Below the pieces are notes generated by a model, which saw only the letters and a program-made list of their open reading frames with translations, had not been told where the DNA came from and searched no databases. A program made the position numbers and the translations under genes. Shown here piece by piece: positions 45,219-53,405 of a stretch of 64,000 nucleotides of DNA. Position 1 is the stretch's first letter, and the number at the start of each line of letters is the position of its first letter. This DNA comes from Pseudaminobacter soli (ex Li et al. 2025) (lineage in GTDB: Bacteria; Pseudomonadota; Alphaproteobacteria; Rhizobiales; Rhizobiaceae), in contig NZ_JARXVF010000001.1 of the NCBI RefSeq assembly GCF_029892515.1, positions 868,001 through 932,000 of the forward strand, read 5' to 3'.

Positions 45219-45292
45219 GTTCCAACTAGGCGCATTGGTGGCGGGGGCCACCGCAAAGCCCGTCGTCTCAGCCGAGACGGCGGGCTTTTGCT
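45219..45292 (+). ncRNA. Candidate EcfG-dependent small RNA
   Basis: A span of about 70 bases from the predicted start after the EcfG-type promoter to a strong rho-independent terminator. Inside is a second hairpin (GGTGGC-GGGG-GCCACC, 45236-45251). No open frame with a ribosome binding site fits in it. The arrangement resembles stress-induced small RNAs such as GsrN of Caulobacter, which is also EcfG/SigT-driven; sequence relationship to GsrN has not been tested. The start site is estimated. Confidence 0.5.
45255..45289 (+). terminator. Rho-independent terminator of candidate sRNA
   Basis: AAAGCCCGTCGTCTC / GAGACGGCGGGCTTT, a 15-bp stem with one G-T pair and an AGCC loop, ending in TTTT. 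Confidence 0.88.
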
Positions 45293-45387
45293 ATCGGAAG
45301 CAAGGGCGCACCCCGCGCGGCGGATTGAAGAAAATCATGGCCGCTCTAGCTGATCTAGCGTGCGAGGGGCACCCCAAGGAGGAAATC

Positions 45388-45609
45388 ATGATTGGCAAAA
45401 TGATTCTTGCGGCTTCACTCGTTGCCGCCTTCAGCATGCCCGCATTTGCAGCGAACGAATACTGGGTCGCAAAGGACCCGTCGACAAAGAAGTGCTCGGT
45501 CGTCAGTCAGAAGCCGGACGGCAAGAAGATGATGGACGCCGGAACCAAGATGTATGCGAGCCAGGCAAATGCAGAAAGAGCGATGAAGGAACTCGCTGCC
45601 TGCAAGTGA
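45388..45609 (+). CDS. Small exported hypothetical protein
   Basis: 73 residues. A clear signal peptide (MIGKMILAASLVAAFSMPAF, cleavage after AFA) leaves a mature domain of about 50 residues beginning NEYWVAKDPSTKKCSVV and ending in KELAACK, again with two cysteines. AAGGAGGAAATC precedes ATG 45388. It does not carry the 23-residue module of the 15.4-16.4 kb family. It resembles short periplasmic proteins seen in rhizobia; function unknown. A hairpin-like AGCCCGCTTCGGCGAACCGAGGCGGGCT region follows the stop as probable terminator. Confidence 0.75.
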   Translation: MIGKMILAASLVAAFSMPAFAANEYWVAKDPSTKKCSVVSQKPDGKKMMDAGTKMYASQANAERAMKELAACK

Positions 45610-45628
45610 GCGCAGAGGATACCCCAAG

Positions 45629-45662
45629 AGCCCGCTTCGGCGAACCGAGGCGGGCTCTGTTT
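45629..45662 (+). terminator. Probable terminator of small exported protein gene
   Basis: AGAGCCCGC ... GCGGGCTCT arms around TTCGGCGAACCGAG, followed by GTTTTGC, 20 bp after the stop at 45609. Confidence 0.7.
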
Positions 45663-45717
45663 TGCGCTTGGCCTCGAAGTTGCCCGCGAGAACTGCACTT
45701 GGGTGGGTCAGTATCAG

Positions 45718-46350
45718 TTAGTTTCTGGCGCCCAATGCCAGGCGGCAGGCCAAACCTGCGAAGACTGTCGCCAGAAGATACTGCGGCAGCTTCGTGAACC
45801 GGGCCAAACCGGTAACCCGACTGCGGATATGTCCGCTCAGCAGGACAACCGAGCCATTCACGACAAAGCCGATTCCATTAAGCACGGTAGCCAGAACCAG
45901 CATTTGCACCGTAAGCGACCCTGCCTCTGGCCGTACAAACTGAGGAAACAGCGCCAGGACGAAGAGGGCCATTTTCGGATTTAGAAGATTTGTTGCTAAT
46001 CCTTCGCCAAGAATCCGCTTCATTGAGAATCGTTTCAGGGCCGACGTGGGGGAGAAATTCGGGCCCTCAGACCGAATGGTTTTCCAAGCTAGATACATCA
46101 AATACGCGCAGCCAGCCCAGCGAATGACTTCGTATGCCATTGGCACTGCAACAAAGAGCTGAGAGAGTCCCAACGCTGCTGCGAGGGCATGGCAGTATGT
46201 GCCGAGTGCTATCCCGGCATAGGTCAGGAACCCTGCGGCTTTCCCTTGGCTTATGCTGCGCGAAGCAATGAGAAGCATGTCGGGTCCGGGTGTGGCTGTG
46301 AGCACTACACACGCGGCGGCAAAGAGCATGATCGTGGAGAAATCCGGCAT
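45718..46350 (-). CDS. RhtB/LysE-family exporter
   Basis: 210 residues, about six transmembrane segments, with the family signature LTATPGPDMLLIASRSISQG (about residues 17-36). An inner-membrane amino-acid or metabolite exporter of unknown substrate. By eye, base composition is lower in GC than in the flanking chromosomal genes, and codon use is less biased, which suggests acquisition by transfer. AAGGAAAACGAT precedes ATG 46350. No regulator beside it. Confidence 0.88.
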   Translation of the reverse strand: MPDFSTIMLFAAACVVLTATPGPDMLLIASRSISQGKAAGFLTYAGIALGTYCHALAAALGLSQLFVAVPMAYEVIRWAGCAYLMYLAWKTIRSEGPNFSPTSALKRFSMKRILGEGLATNLLNPKMALFVLALFPQFVRPEAGSLTVQMLVLATVLNGIGFVVNGSVVLLSGHIRSRVTGLARFTKLPQYLLATVFAGLACRLALGARN

Positions 46351-47285
46351 ATCGTTTTCCTTCGAGTTGGCCGGAATTCCGATCTATCAAAATCCATGGA
46401 GACGGCAAGTCGGAACTGATGAGAGACCCACTAGCACGAAACGCAAAAAGGTCCGCCCCGGCGAACCGAAGCGGTCGGCGGCTTCAGACAGGCAGAAATT
46501 AGCTCAATCGGGCTAAGGCAGGCTGGCTCTGGTCGTACCGCGAGTCATCTCGGGAAAAGCGGCATCGTCGCGGCTACTCCCTTACATGCCTTTACATTGG
46601 CGCGATTGCCTAATCCAGAGATTGCGTCCTAAGCAGAGACATGCGCTCGGGCTAGCTGGCGCATGGCGAATTCCTTGGACATAATTATCCCGCAATGCAT
46701 CCCCACTTGTTCGTTCTGTTGGCCGAGCGAGAGATTGCAGGGAGGGCGCGTGTCGTCGTTTGCCTTAGCTGACGCTGCAGCTATCGCTTTGCGCTTGGTT
46801 CGTAGCGGTAAGCAACATTCCGATCCGCTAAACGGGAGAACGGCCGGGGAGATTTTCGAGTACCTAACCGCGCCGATATATTCCCCCCCAGACCCGGTGG
46901 CCATCGCCACGATATTCCGACGCAATGCTCGAAGTTTCGGCCAGGCCCGGCATGTCGCGTCGATCGTTACATCGTCGCTCATCAAGGCCGGGATGAGCCG
47001 ACGAGCCGCAGTGGCGTCGCACGGAACGATGATGGCTGCGGCCATTCTGTTGCCGGTTTAGGGCAGCGGTTTTTTTGCGCGCCCCAAAAGTCGCCTAGGT
47101 CAAAGCTGCTGCCGATTTCCTGCACCAGAAGCGCACAAGTCGAACACGCCATTCTTTTCGAAAGCTGGTCTGGAAACTCGATCGCCGTCAGGTCGATTTC
47201 CGTAAGGTTTTCGCATTTGCAGATGCGTGATGCGCCGGGCACTGCGGCGACGATCGCTTGGGCGACTATCAGCGGGAGAAAGGAA
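46351..47285. other. Lower-GC stretch without a convincing gene
   Basis: About 930 bp between the RhtB gene and tRNA-His. Overlapping open frames occur on both strands: plus 46663-47061 (132 codons) and minus 46629-47045 (138 codons). Neither has a good ribosome binding site or recognised similarity. A minus frame from about 47242 reads VPGASRICKCENLTEIDL and then RMACSTCALLVQEIG, with Cys-x-Cys and Cys-x2-Cys spacing that could be a decayed zinc-ribbon protein. I see no repeat or integrase. Probably degraded or recently acquired DNA next to a tRNA gene. Confidence 0.5.
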
Positions 47286-47362
47286 TGGTACCGTTGGCTG
47301 GGATCGAACCAGCGACCTCCGGATCCACAATCCGGCGCTCTAACCATCTGAGCTACAACGGC
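47286..47362 (-). tRNA. tRNA-His (anticodon GTG)
   Basis: 77 bases including an encoded CCA. Cloverleaf read by eye: acceptor GCCGTTG / CAACGGT, D-arm TAGCTCAGATGGTTAGAG, anticodon stem-loop CGGAT-TGTGGAT-CCG with GTG, and T-arm GCTGGTTCGATCCCAGC. The gene has no G at position -1 (the base there is T), starts with a G1-U72 pair and has A73. This is the non-canonical tRNA-His form known from a large clade of alphaproteobacteria. Confidence 0.95.
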
Positions 47363-47494
47363 ACGCCATCTGGTGAGGCGTCCAATAAGGACAAACGGCG
47401 GACATTTCAAGCCACTTAAACGCTGTTTGCCGGGTCATTTTGACCACATATCCCCAAAAGCCCGCAAACCCGGCGAAAATGCCCGCAAAAAAGA

Positions 47495-47526
47495 AAAAGA
47501 CCGGCGGGAGGAGGAGCCGGTCTTTT
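47495..47526 (-). terminator. Terminator of phasin gene
   Basis: AAAGACCGGC / GCCGGTCTTT stem around GGGAGGAGGA, flanked on both sides by A or T runs (TTTTT on the minus strand). It lies about 90 bp after the minus-strand phasin stop. Confidence 0.78.
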
Positions 47527-47614
47527 CCGATGCAGCGCCAGCGGGAGGAGCTGGCTTAGGCCCGAAGGCGGAGGGAGGAGGTTCCGCAATCGGGTATTTT
47601 AGGCAAAGCCGCTA

Positions 47615-48079
47615 TCAGGCGACCTTGAGTTCCTTCAGCGTCTTCTGGAAGACGTCCTTGAACGGCTTGGTCACGTCCTCGGCAGCCTTGGTCGAAACGG
47701 CCTGGAAATCCTTGGCCTGCTCGACCGCGGTCTCGAAACGCTGACGCAGGAAAGCGGTCTGCAGCTCGAACAGCTCCGACAGCGACTTGGCGCCGACCAG
47801 GGATTCGAGATGGGCAAAGCCGGCCTCGGCATTGCTGCGCAGGTTGGTGATCGCCTTCAGCGACAGGTCGCCGCCGGCATTGCGGGCGGTTTCGAACGTC
47901 GTCTCGAGGGCCTTCTGGGCTTCCTCGGCGCCGGTCTTCAGCTTGGCATAGGCTTCCTTCGACTGCTCGACGCCCTTTTCGGCAAAGGCGCGGAACTGGT
48001 CGGAGGCCTTCGAGGCGTCGAAGGTCGGGAATTCGGCATTCTCTGTAAATTCTGCGGTCTTGGCGGCAGTCTTGGACAT
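47615..48079 (-). CDS. Phasin family protein
   Basis: 154 residues, fully helical and charged, with the phasin core SKEAYAKLKTGAEEAQKALE and FELQTAFLRQRFETAVEQAK. It ends in Lys- and Val-rich LKELKVA. Phasins coat polyhydroxybutyrate granules. AAAGGATCAAAAT precedes ATG 48079. A TGC-rich site at 48175-48190 lies 96-111 bp upstream and matches the PhaR type, consistent with derepression when polymer accumulates. Acetoacetate-CoA ligase at 55393 belongs to the same metabolism. Confidence 0.92.
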   Translation of the reverse strand: MSKTAAKTAEFTENAEFPTFDASKASDQFRAFAEKGVEQSKEAYAKLKTGAEEAQKALETTFETARNAGGDLSLKAITNLRSNAEAGFAHLESLVGAKSLSELFELQTAFLRQRFETAVEQAKDFQAVSTKAAEDVTKPFKDVFQKTLKELKVA

Positions 48080-48158
48080 ATTTTGATCCTTTACAGGGGA
48101 CAGTCCTTCGGAGGGCATGTCTCGTTCATGCATGGCGTCTATATAGTTCGGGTCATTG

Positions 48159-48190
48159 TGCATTGCAACATAAATATTGCACTGCAGCAA
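48159..48190. promoter_or_regulatory. PhaR-like TGC-rich sites upstream of phasin
   Basis: TATTGCACTGCAGCAA (48175-48190), and next to it TGCATTGCAACA (48159-48170), give two TGC-rich elements about 16 bp apart. The first matches 14 of 16 bases of the site at 13885-13900. PhaR binding is inferred from the known Paracoccus target type. Confidence 0.6.
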
Positions 48191-48327
48191 AAGTTAAAGC
48201 GCGTTAACCAAATGCCCAGTTTCCGCTCGTCACACGCGCTGATTTCTGGACGTTTGAGCCGGCCGCTTGATATTAACGAAGGATTAACTGCGGGGAATCC
48301 GTCTCCGCGGGGAAGGTCTAGGAACGC

Positions 48328-51300
48328 ATGCCGTCAGCCTCGTATTCGTTCATCGATGTCGCGATCCTCGCCGACGTAAGACAGCGTTTTGCCGCCGGCG
48401 ACGCGCTGGTCATCCTTGCGACGGATCTCGACCAGGTGATCTGGGCAAACGGACCGGGTGCGGCCCTGCTCGGCTATCCGGACATCGAGACGGCGGTTGG
48501 CGAGGAGCCGGGCCTTTCCATTGCCGCGCGCCGGCAGATCATGGCGACGAGCGGCTTTCCGCATATCGGCCGCGACCGCAGCCTTATGGTGCGCCTCGCC
48601 TCGGGAATCACCAGTCTTGCCGTCAATTGCCTGGCGAGCGCGCTTGTCCTGCCCGACGGCGAGGACGCGATCCTGCTTGCCGTTCCGGCTGCACAAGGCG
48701 GTGGCCGCAGCGAAAACGAGATTGCCGAGCGCGCTATTGGCGGGCTGGACGGCCACGGCCAGTTCGCTGCCTTCGTCGGCAAGGACGGGGTGATCGACGC
48801 TGCCTCCGAAGGGTTCGAGGCGCTGGGAATCGCGCCGCAGACATTGTCGGAACTGACCGCCGAAGTGGGCATGGCGCGTGACCGCGTGGTCAAGCGCATG
48901 ATTCGCAGTGGCAAGGGCCTGCTGCCCGCGGGAATCGCCCGGCTGGCCGATTCGCCGGCGCGGCACCTGCTCATCGTCGTGGACGAGGACCAGCTTGCGG
49001 CCGAAGAGGCAAAGCCCGCCGAACCTGAGGCCCCGCAGGCAGTAGTCGATACCGTGCTGCCGGTCGCCGAATCGGATCACGCCACCAGCGAAGCGCCGCG
49101 GCCTGAGCCCGAGGCTGAAGAACAACGGGTCGCTAAGGCAGAATCACAGATCGAATCGGAAGAACCGCGGATCGAGTCCTCGGAGCCTGACGCGGCGACG
49201 GTCGAGCAGCCGGAGCTTGTCGCGAACCCGACCCAGGAAGCAGAGTCTGTCGCGGCGCCGGTTGAGGAGGCTGAACTGGCTGCGGTCGAGCCGACCGAGA
49301 TGGACGCGGCGCCGATCGAAGAACCCGCGCCCGACGAGGACAAGAGCGCCGCCGAATCGGCGAGCGAGCCGGACGCAGCAACGACCGCGCCCAGGCCGAC
49401 CGGCGAGCCCACGCAGGGCCATCACGACCGCTGGTATTTCAGCGCAGAAGAAGAGGCTCCCGGCGCGCCTGCCCCCTCTGCGGCAGTTGCGCCTGCGCCA
49501 ACCTTCAAGCCGAACCGTTCCCTGCCTGCCGTGCGCTTCGTGTGGCGCACCGATGCGGAGGGGCGCTTCAGCGAGATTTCCAGGGAATTTGCGGAAGCGG
49601 TTGGCGCGCATGCCGCCGACGTCGTCGGCCGGCGCTTTCGCGATGTCGCCATGGCCTTCGGGCTAGATCCGTCGGGCGAGATTTCCGACCTGCTCGAACG
49701 CCGCGACACCTGGTCGGGGCGTTCGGTGCTGTGGCCGCTTGCCGGCACCGAGCTGAAAGTTCCGGTCGACCTCGCCGCCCTGCCCGTCTATGGCCGCGAC
49801 CGCAATTTCGAAGGTTTTCGTGGGTTTGGCGTCGCGCGGCGGGCGGAAGCCGTGCCGGATCCGGAAAAGCTCGGGCTGGTGCTCGTGCCCGGCAGCGCGA
49901 TGCCGAAGGTCGAAAGACATTCCACCCTTCCGGTCGAGGCCCACAGTGACGAGCCCGCGACCGACCCGTTCCAGGGCGAAGTTCCCGTACTTGCCATTGA
50001 GCCCAAGCCCGACCGCCGTTTCAGCGACAAGGTGATCCGCCTTGCCGAGCATCGCCCGGCGGGCGAAAAGGGACTATCGCCTGTCGAGCGCAGCGCCTTC
50101 CGCGAGATCGGCGAGCGCCTGAAGAAAAACGGCGACGAGAGCAAGGCCAACGGTCAGCCGACCGCTGAATCAGATAACTCGACCAAGTCGCCGGAAGCAG
50201 CCCCGCCTCCGAGCGAGCAGGCGCCCTTGGCCACCGAATCTGTCGAGGCCTCGCAGCCGCTTGAAGAAAAGGCTGTCGAGCCGGTCACCAGCGAGGGCGC
50301 CGAGCCCGTCGCGGCTGCCGATGAAAAGCCCGTCGAGGAAGCTACTTCCGCCGCAACAGCGGAACCGGCCGCCGCCGAAGCCAAGCCTGCTGCCAAGCCG
50401 GCTCCCGAACTGAAGCGCGAAGGCTTCCTGCCGTCGGCCTTTGCCCCCGGCGACCAAAAGCTGCCGAGCGACACCTCGATCCTCGAAAAACTGCCGGTGC
50501 CGGTGCTGATCCACTCCGGCGACGTACTCCATTACGCCAACGGAGAATTCCTGACGCTGACCGGCTATGCCTCGGTCGAGCAGCTTGCCGAGGCCGGCGG
50601 GCTCGATGCGCTGTTTGCCGACAGCTATGCCGACGACACCGAGGCGCCGCACCACGATCTCAGGCTGCGCACGGGCGACGGACTGGAATTCCCCATCGAG
50701 GCGCTGTTGCGCTCGGTGCCGTGGCAGGGCCGCAAGGCGCTGATGCTTGTGGTTCGTCGCACCGGCGAAGAGGAAGTGGCCGAGGTCGCGCCAACCCTTC
50801 AAGCGCCCAGCGAAGCGGAGCTTCACGCCCGCATCGCCGAGATGCGCACCATTATCGACACCGCCACCGACGGCGTGGTGCTGATCGACAAGGAAGCCAC
50901 CATCCGCTCCATCAGCCGGCCGGCGGAGGCGCTCTTTGCCCTCGACAGCGACGAGGCGGCGGGAAAACCCTTCGTCTCGCTGTTTGCCATGGAAAGCCAG
51001 CGCGCCGTGCGCGACTATCTCAATGGCCTTTCGGAACATGGCGTCGCCAGCGTGCTCAATGACGGGCGCGAAGTGATCGGCCGCGAAGCCGAGGGCCGCT
51101 TCATCCCGCTGTTCATGACCATCGGGCGCCTGCCCAATGACAGCGGCTATTGCGCCGTGGTGCGCGACATCACCCAGTGGAAGCGCGCCGAGGAGGAACT
51201 CACCCAGGCGCGCGCCATGGCCGAGCGCGCCTCCTCGCAGAAGACCGATTTCCTGGCCCGCGTCAGCCATGAGATCCGCACGCCGCTCAACGCCATCATC

Positions 51301-51939
51301 GGCTTTTCCGAGTTGATGGTGGACGAAAAATTCGGCCCGATCGCCAACGATCGCTATCGCGACTACCTGCGCGACATCAAGCGCTCGGGCAACCACGTGC
51401 TCGACCTGGTGAACGACCTGCTCGACATTTCCAAGATCGAGGCCGGCCAGCAGGAGATGGCCTATGAGGCGGTGTCGCTCAACGACGCGCTGGCCGAAAC
51501 GGTTGCCATGATGCAGCCGCAGGCCAATCGCGAGCGGGTCATCATCCGCTCCAGCTTCGCCTCGAAACTGCCCGACGTGGTGGCCGACCTGCGCAGCGTG
51601 CGCCAGATCGCGCTCAACATCCTGTCTAATGCCGTGCGTTACACCCAGGCCGGCGGCCAGGTCATCGTCTCGACCGCCTATGAGACCAGCGGCGACATCG
51701 TCATGCGGGTGCGCGATACCGGCATCGGCATGACGCAGGCCGAGATCGAGCAGGCCCTAAAACCCTTCAAGCAGATCAATTCGCTGAAGCGCCCGCGCGG
51801 CGACGGCACCGGGCTCGGCCTGCCGCTGACCAAGGCGATGGTCGAAGCCAACCGCGCCCGCTTCATCATCACCTCGACGCCCGGCGAAGGCACGCTTGTC
51901 GAGGTTGCGTTCCCGTCGACGCGGGTGCTGGCGGAGTAG
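48328..51939 (+). CDS. Large PAS-domain sensor histidine kinase (PleC/DivJ/PdhS-like)
   Basis: 1203 residues, no transmembrane segment seen. An N-terminal PAS-like region (about 1-220) is followed by a long acidic Ala/Glu/Pro linker (about 230-390), a PAS domain (about 403-510), a second Ala/Glu/Pro linker (about 600-715), PAS domains near 718-810 and 839-950, then HisKA with the phosphorylated His 981 in VSHEIRTPLNAIIGFSEL. The HATPase has N, G1 and G2 boxes (LNILSNAVRYT, VRDTGIGM, GDGTGLGLPL). The HisKA sequence and ISKIEAG match the PleC/DivJ/PdhS group that controls DivK and cell-cycle polarity in alphaproteobacteria. The name PdhS is likely but not proven. Confidence 0.9.
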   Translation: MPSASYSFIDVAILADVRQRFAAGDALVILATDLDQVIWANGPGAALLGYPDIETAVGEEPGLSIAARRQIMATSGFPHIGRDRSLMVRLASGITSLAVNCLASALVLPDGEDAILLAVPAAQGGGRSENEIAERAIGGLDGHGQFAAFVGKDGVIDAASEGFEALGIAPQTLSELTAEVGMARDRVVKRMIRSGKGLLPAGIARLADSPARHLLIVVDEDQLAAEEAKPAEPEAPQAVVDTVLPVAESDHATSEAPRPEPEAEEQRVAKAESQIESEEPRIESSEPDAATVEQPELVANPTQEAESVAAPVEEAELAAVEPTEMDAAPIEEPAPDEDKSAAESASEPDAATTAPRPTGEPTQGHHDRWYFSAEEEAPGAPAPSAAVAPAPTFKPNRSLPAVRFVWRTDAEGRFSEISREFAEAVGAHAADVVGRRFRDVAMAFGLDPSGEISDLLERRDTWSGRSVLWPLAGTELKVPVDLAALPVYGRDRNFEGFRGFGVARRAEAVPDPEKLGLVLVPGSAMPKVERHSTLPVEAHSDEPATDPFQGEVPVLAIEPKPDRRFSDKVIRLAEHRPAGEKGLSPVERSAFREIGERLKKNGDESKANGQPTAESDNSTKSPEAAPPPSEQAPLATESVEASQPLEEKAVEPVTSEGAEPVAAADEKPVEEATSAATAEPAAAEAKPAAKPAPELKREGFLPSAFAPGDQKLPSDTSILEKLPVPVLIHSGDVLHYANGEFLTLTGYASVEQLAEAGGLDALFADSYADDTEAPHHDLRLRTGDGLEFPIEALLRSVPWQGRKALMLVVRRTGEEEVAEVAPTLQAPSEAELHARIAEMRTIIDTATDGVVLIDKEATIRSISRPAEALFALDSDEAAGKPFVSLFAMESQRAVRDYLNGLSEHGVASVLNDGREVIGREAEGRFIPLFMTIGRLPNDSGYCAVVRDITQWKRAEEELTQARAMAERASSQKTDFLARVSHEIRTPLNAIIGFSELMVDEKFGPIANDRYRDYLRDIKRSGNHVLDLVNDLLDISKIEAGQQEMAYEAVSLNDALAETVAMMQPQANRERVIIRSSFASKLPDVVADLRSVRQIALNILSNAVRYTQAGGQVIVSTAYETSGDIVMRVRDTGIGMTQAEIEQALKPFKQINSLKRPRGDGTGLGLPLTKAMVEANRARFIITSTPGEGTLVEVAFPSTRVLAE

Positions 51940-52018
51940 AGGCAGGCGAAATCGTCTGCTTTGCGGGCGCGCCTGCCGCGCCTGCTGAATCGCATGCCCA
52001 CCTAGCCGGCTCGACACC

Positions 52019-52040
52019 CTGCCTGAGACTCCTCAGGCAG
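52019..52040. terminator. Hairpin after histidine kinase gene
   Basis: CTGCCTGAG / CTCAGGCAG, a perfect 9-bp stem with an ACTC loop about 80 bp after the kinase stop. It has no T-run, so termination is uncertain. Confidence 0.45.
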
Positions 52041-52141
52041 TCTGGCGACGTTGCTTCATCAACGGACAAAATGTCGCTCGCCAACGCCGCTTGGCGAGGC
52101 TCGGCCGTCAAACCATTGAAAAGCTGTCTCCTTTTGTCCAC

Positions 52142-52158
52142 TTTAGAACAATTCCAAA
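52142..52158. promoter_or_regulatory. Irr-type iron control box upstream of iron transporter
   Basis: TTTAGAA-CAA-TTCCAAA is one base from the perfect palindrome TTTAGAA-n3-TTCTAAA known as the iron control element bound by Irr in rhizobia. It lies 126 bp upstream of the iron(III)-binding protein start. Regulation by Irr is inference. Confidence 0.6.
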
Positions 52159-52283
52159 CTATTGAAATCATTAGTGTTTGGATTGATCTGACCCGTCATC
52201 TGGTCCACAAGTTGATCGGCTCCGTGAGGCGCCGAGCAAAATTGTCCCCTGGGGCCTTGAACCCCTCTGGTCAGGAGAGTGAC

Positions 52284-53333
52284 ATGACAACTGGAAACGC
52301 CCGGCCGAAGCTGGCCGGATACGCCGCCCTTGCCTTTGCCACCCTGTTCGCAGGCACTGCGCTGGCGGATGGCACCGTCAACATCTACACCTATCGCCAG
52401 CCCGAGCTGATCCAGCCGGTGCTCGACGCCTTCACGGCAGAGACCGGCATCAAGACCGAGGTGCTGTTCCTCGACAAGGGCCTGGAAGAACGCGTGCTGG
52501 CCGAAGGCCAGAACTCGCCGGCCGACGTCATCATGACCGTCGACATCGCCCGCCTCACCACGGCCAAGGACAAGGGCATCACCCAGCCGCTCGACGACGC
52601 CACCGTCAATGCCAACATCCGGCCGGAATACCGCGATCCGGAAGGCCACTGGTTCGGCCTCACCAAGCGCGCCCGCGTCGTCTATGCGTCCAAGGACCGC
52701 GTGAAAGACACCGTCATCACCTATGCCGAGCTTGCCGATCCGAAGTGGAAGGGCAGGATCTGCATCCGCTCCGGCCAGCACGACTACAACCTGGCTCTCT
52801 TCGGCGCGGCCGTCGCCCATTGGGGCCCGGAAAAGACCGAGGAGTGGATGAAGGGCCTAAGGGCCAATCTCGCCCGCAAGCCGGAAGGCGGCGACCGTCC
52901 GCAGGCCAAGGCCATCGCGGCCGGCGAATGCGACATCGCCATCGGCAACACCTACTATGTCGGCCTGATGCGGACCAACGAGAAGGAGCCGGAGGAGAAG
53001 GAGTGGGGCAACGCCATCAACGTCATCTTCCCGACCTGGGAAAATGGCCTGACCCACGTCAACATCTCCGGCGCCGCGCTCGCCAAATACGCGCCGCACC
53101 GCGATGATGCCGTCAAGCTCATCCAGTTCCTGTCGAGCCACAAGGCGCAGCAGGTCTACGCCGAGAAGAACTTCGAATATCCGGTCGAGCCGGGCCTCGA
53201 GCCCTCGCCGGTGGTGAAGGAGTTCGGCGAACTCAAGGCCGACACGCTGCCGCTGGTCGAAATCGCCAAGAACCGCAAGGCGGCATCCGAGATGGTGGAC
53301 CGCGTCGGCCTCGACGACGGACCCTCGAATTGA
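52284..53333 (+). CDS. Iron(III) ABC transporter, periplasmic binding protein (FbpA/FutA type)
   Basis: 349 residues. A signal peptide (ALAFATLFAGTALA, cleavage before DGTVNIY) precedes a type 2 binding protein with VNIYTYRQPELIQPVLDAF at the start and an iron-binding Tyr pair region IGNTYYVGLM (about 231-240). This is the ferric-binding family, which delivers Fe3+ to an FbpB permease. CAGGAGAGTGAC precedes ATG 52284. An Irr-type box lies upstream. A strong hairpin separates it from the permease gene. Confidence 0.93.
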   Translation: MTTGNARPKLAGYAALAFATLFAGTALADGTVNIYTYRQPELIQPVLDAFTAETGIKTEVLFLDKGLEERVLAEGQNSPADVIMTVDIARLTTAKDKGITQPLDDATVNANIRPEYRDPEGHWFGLTKRARVVYASKDRVKDTVITYAELADPKWKGRICIRSGQHDYNLALFGAAVAHWGPEKTEEWMKGLRANLARKPEGGDRPQAKAIAAGECDIAIGNTYYVGLMRTNEKEPEEKEWGNAINVIFPTWENGLTHVNISGAALAKYAPHRDDAVKLIQFLSSHKAQQVYAEKNFEYPVEPGLEPSPVVKEFGELKADTLPLVEIAKNRKAASEMVDRVGLDDGPSN

Positions 53334-53355
53334 CGCCTGCGAACTAACCTTCCGG

Positions 53356-53390
53356 AAGCCGGGCCGCCCAAGGTCCGGCTTTTCCTTTTC
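53356..53390 (+). terminator. Intercistronic terminator between iron-binding protein and permease genes
   Basis: AAGCCGGGCC / GGTCCGGCTT stem with a loop of six bases, then TTTCCTTTTC. It would let the binding protein be made in excess over the permease. Confidence 0.75.
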
Positions 53391-53405
53391 GAACGTGAGC
53401 ACGAT

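Noticed and set aside
46663-47061. Two overlapping open frames of 132 and 138 codons on opposite strands
   Set aside because: No ribosome binding site, no recognised similarity and no way to choose between strands; described as a region instead.
47286-47362. Possible attachment site with a copy of the tRNA-His 3' end to the left
   Set aside because: I looked for a second copy of the T-arm and acceptor sequence between 44,500 and 47,285 and found none.
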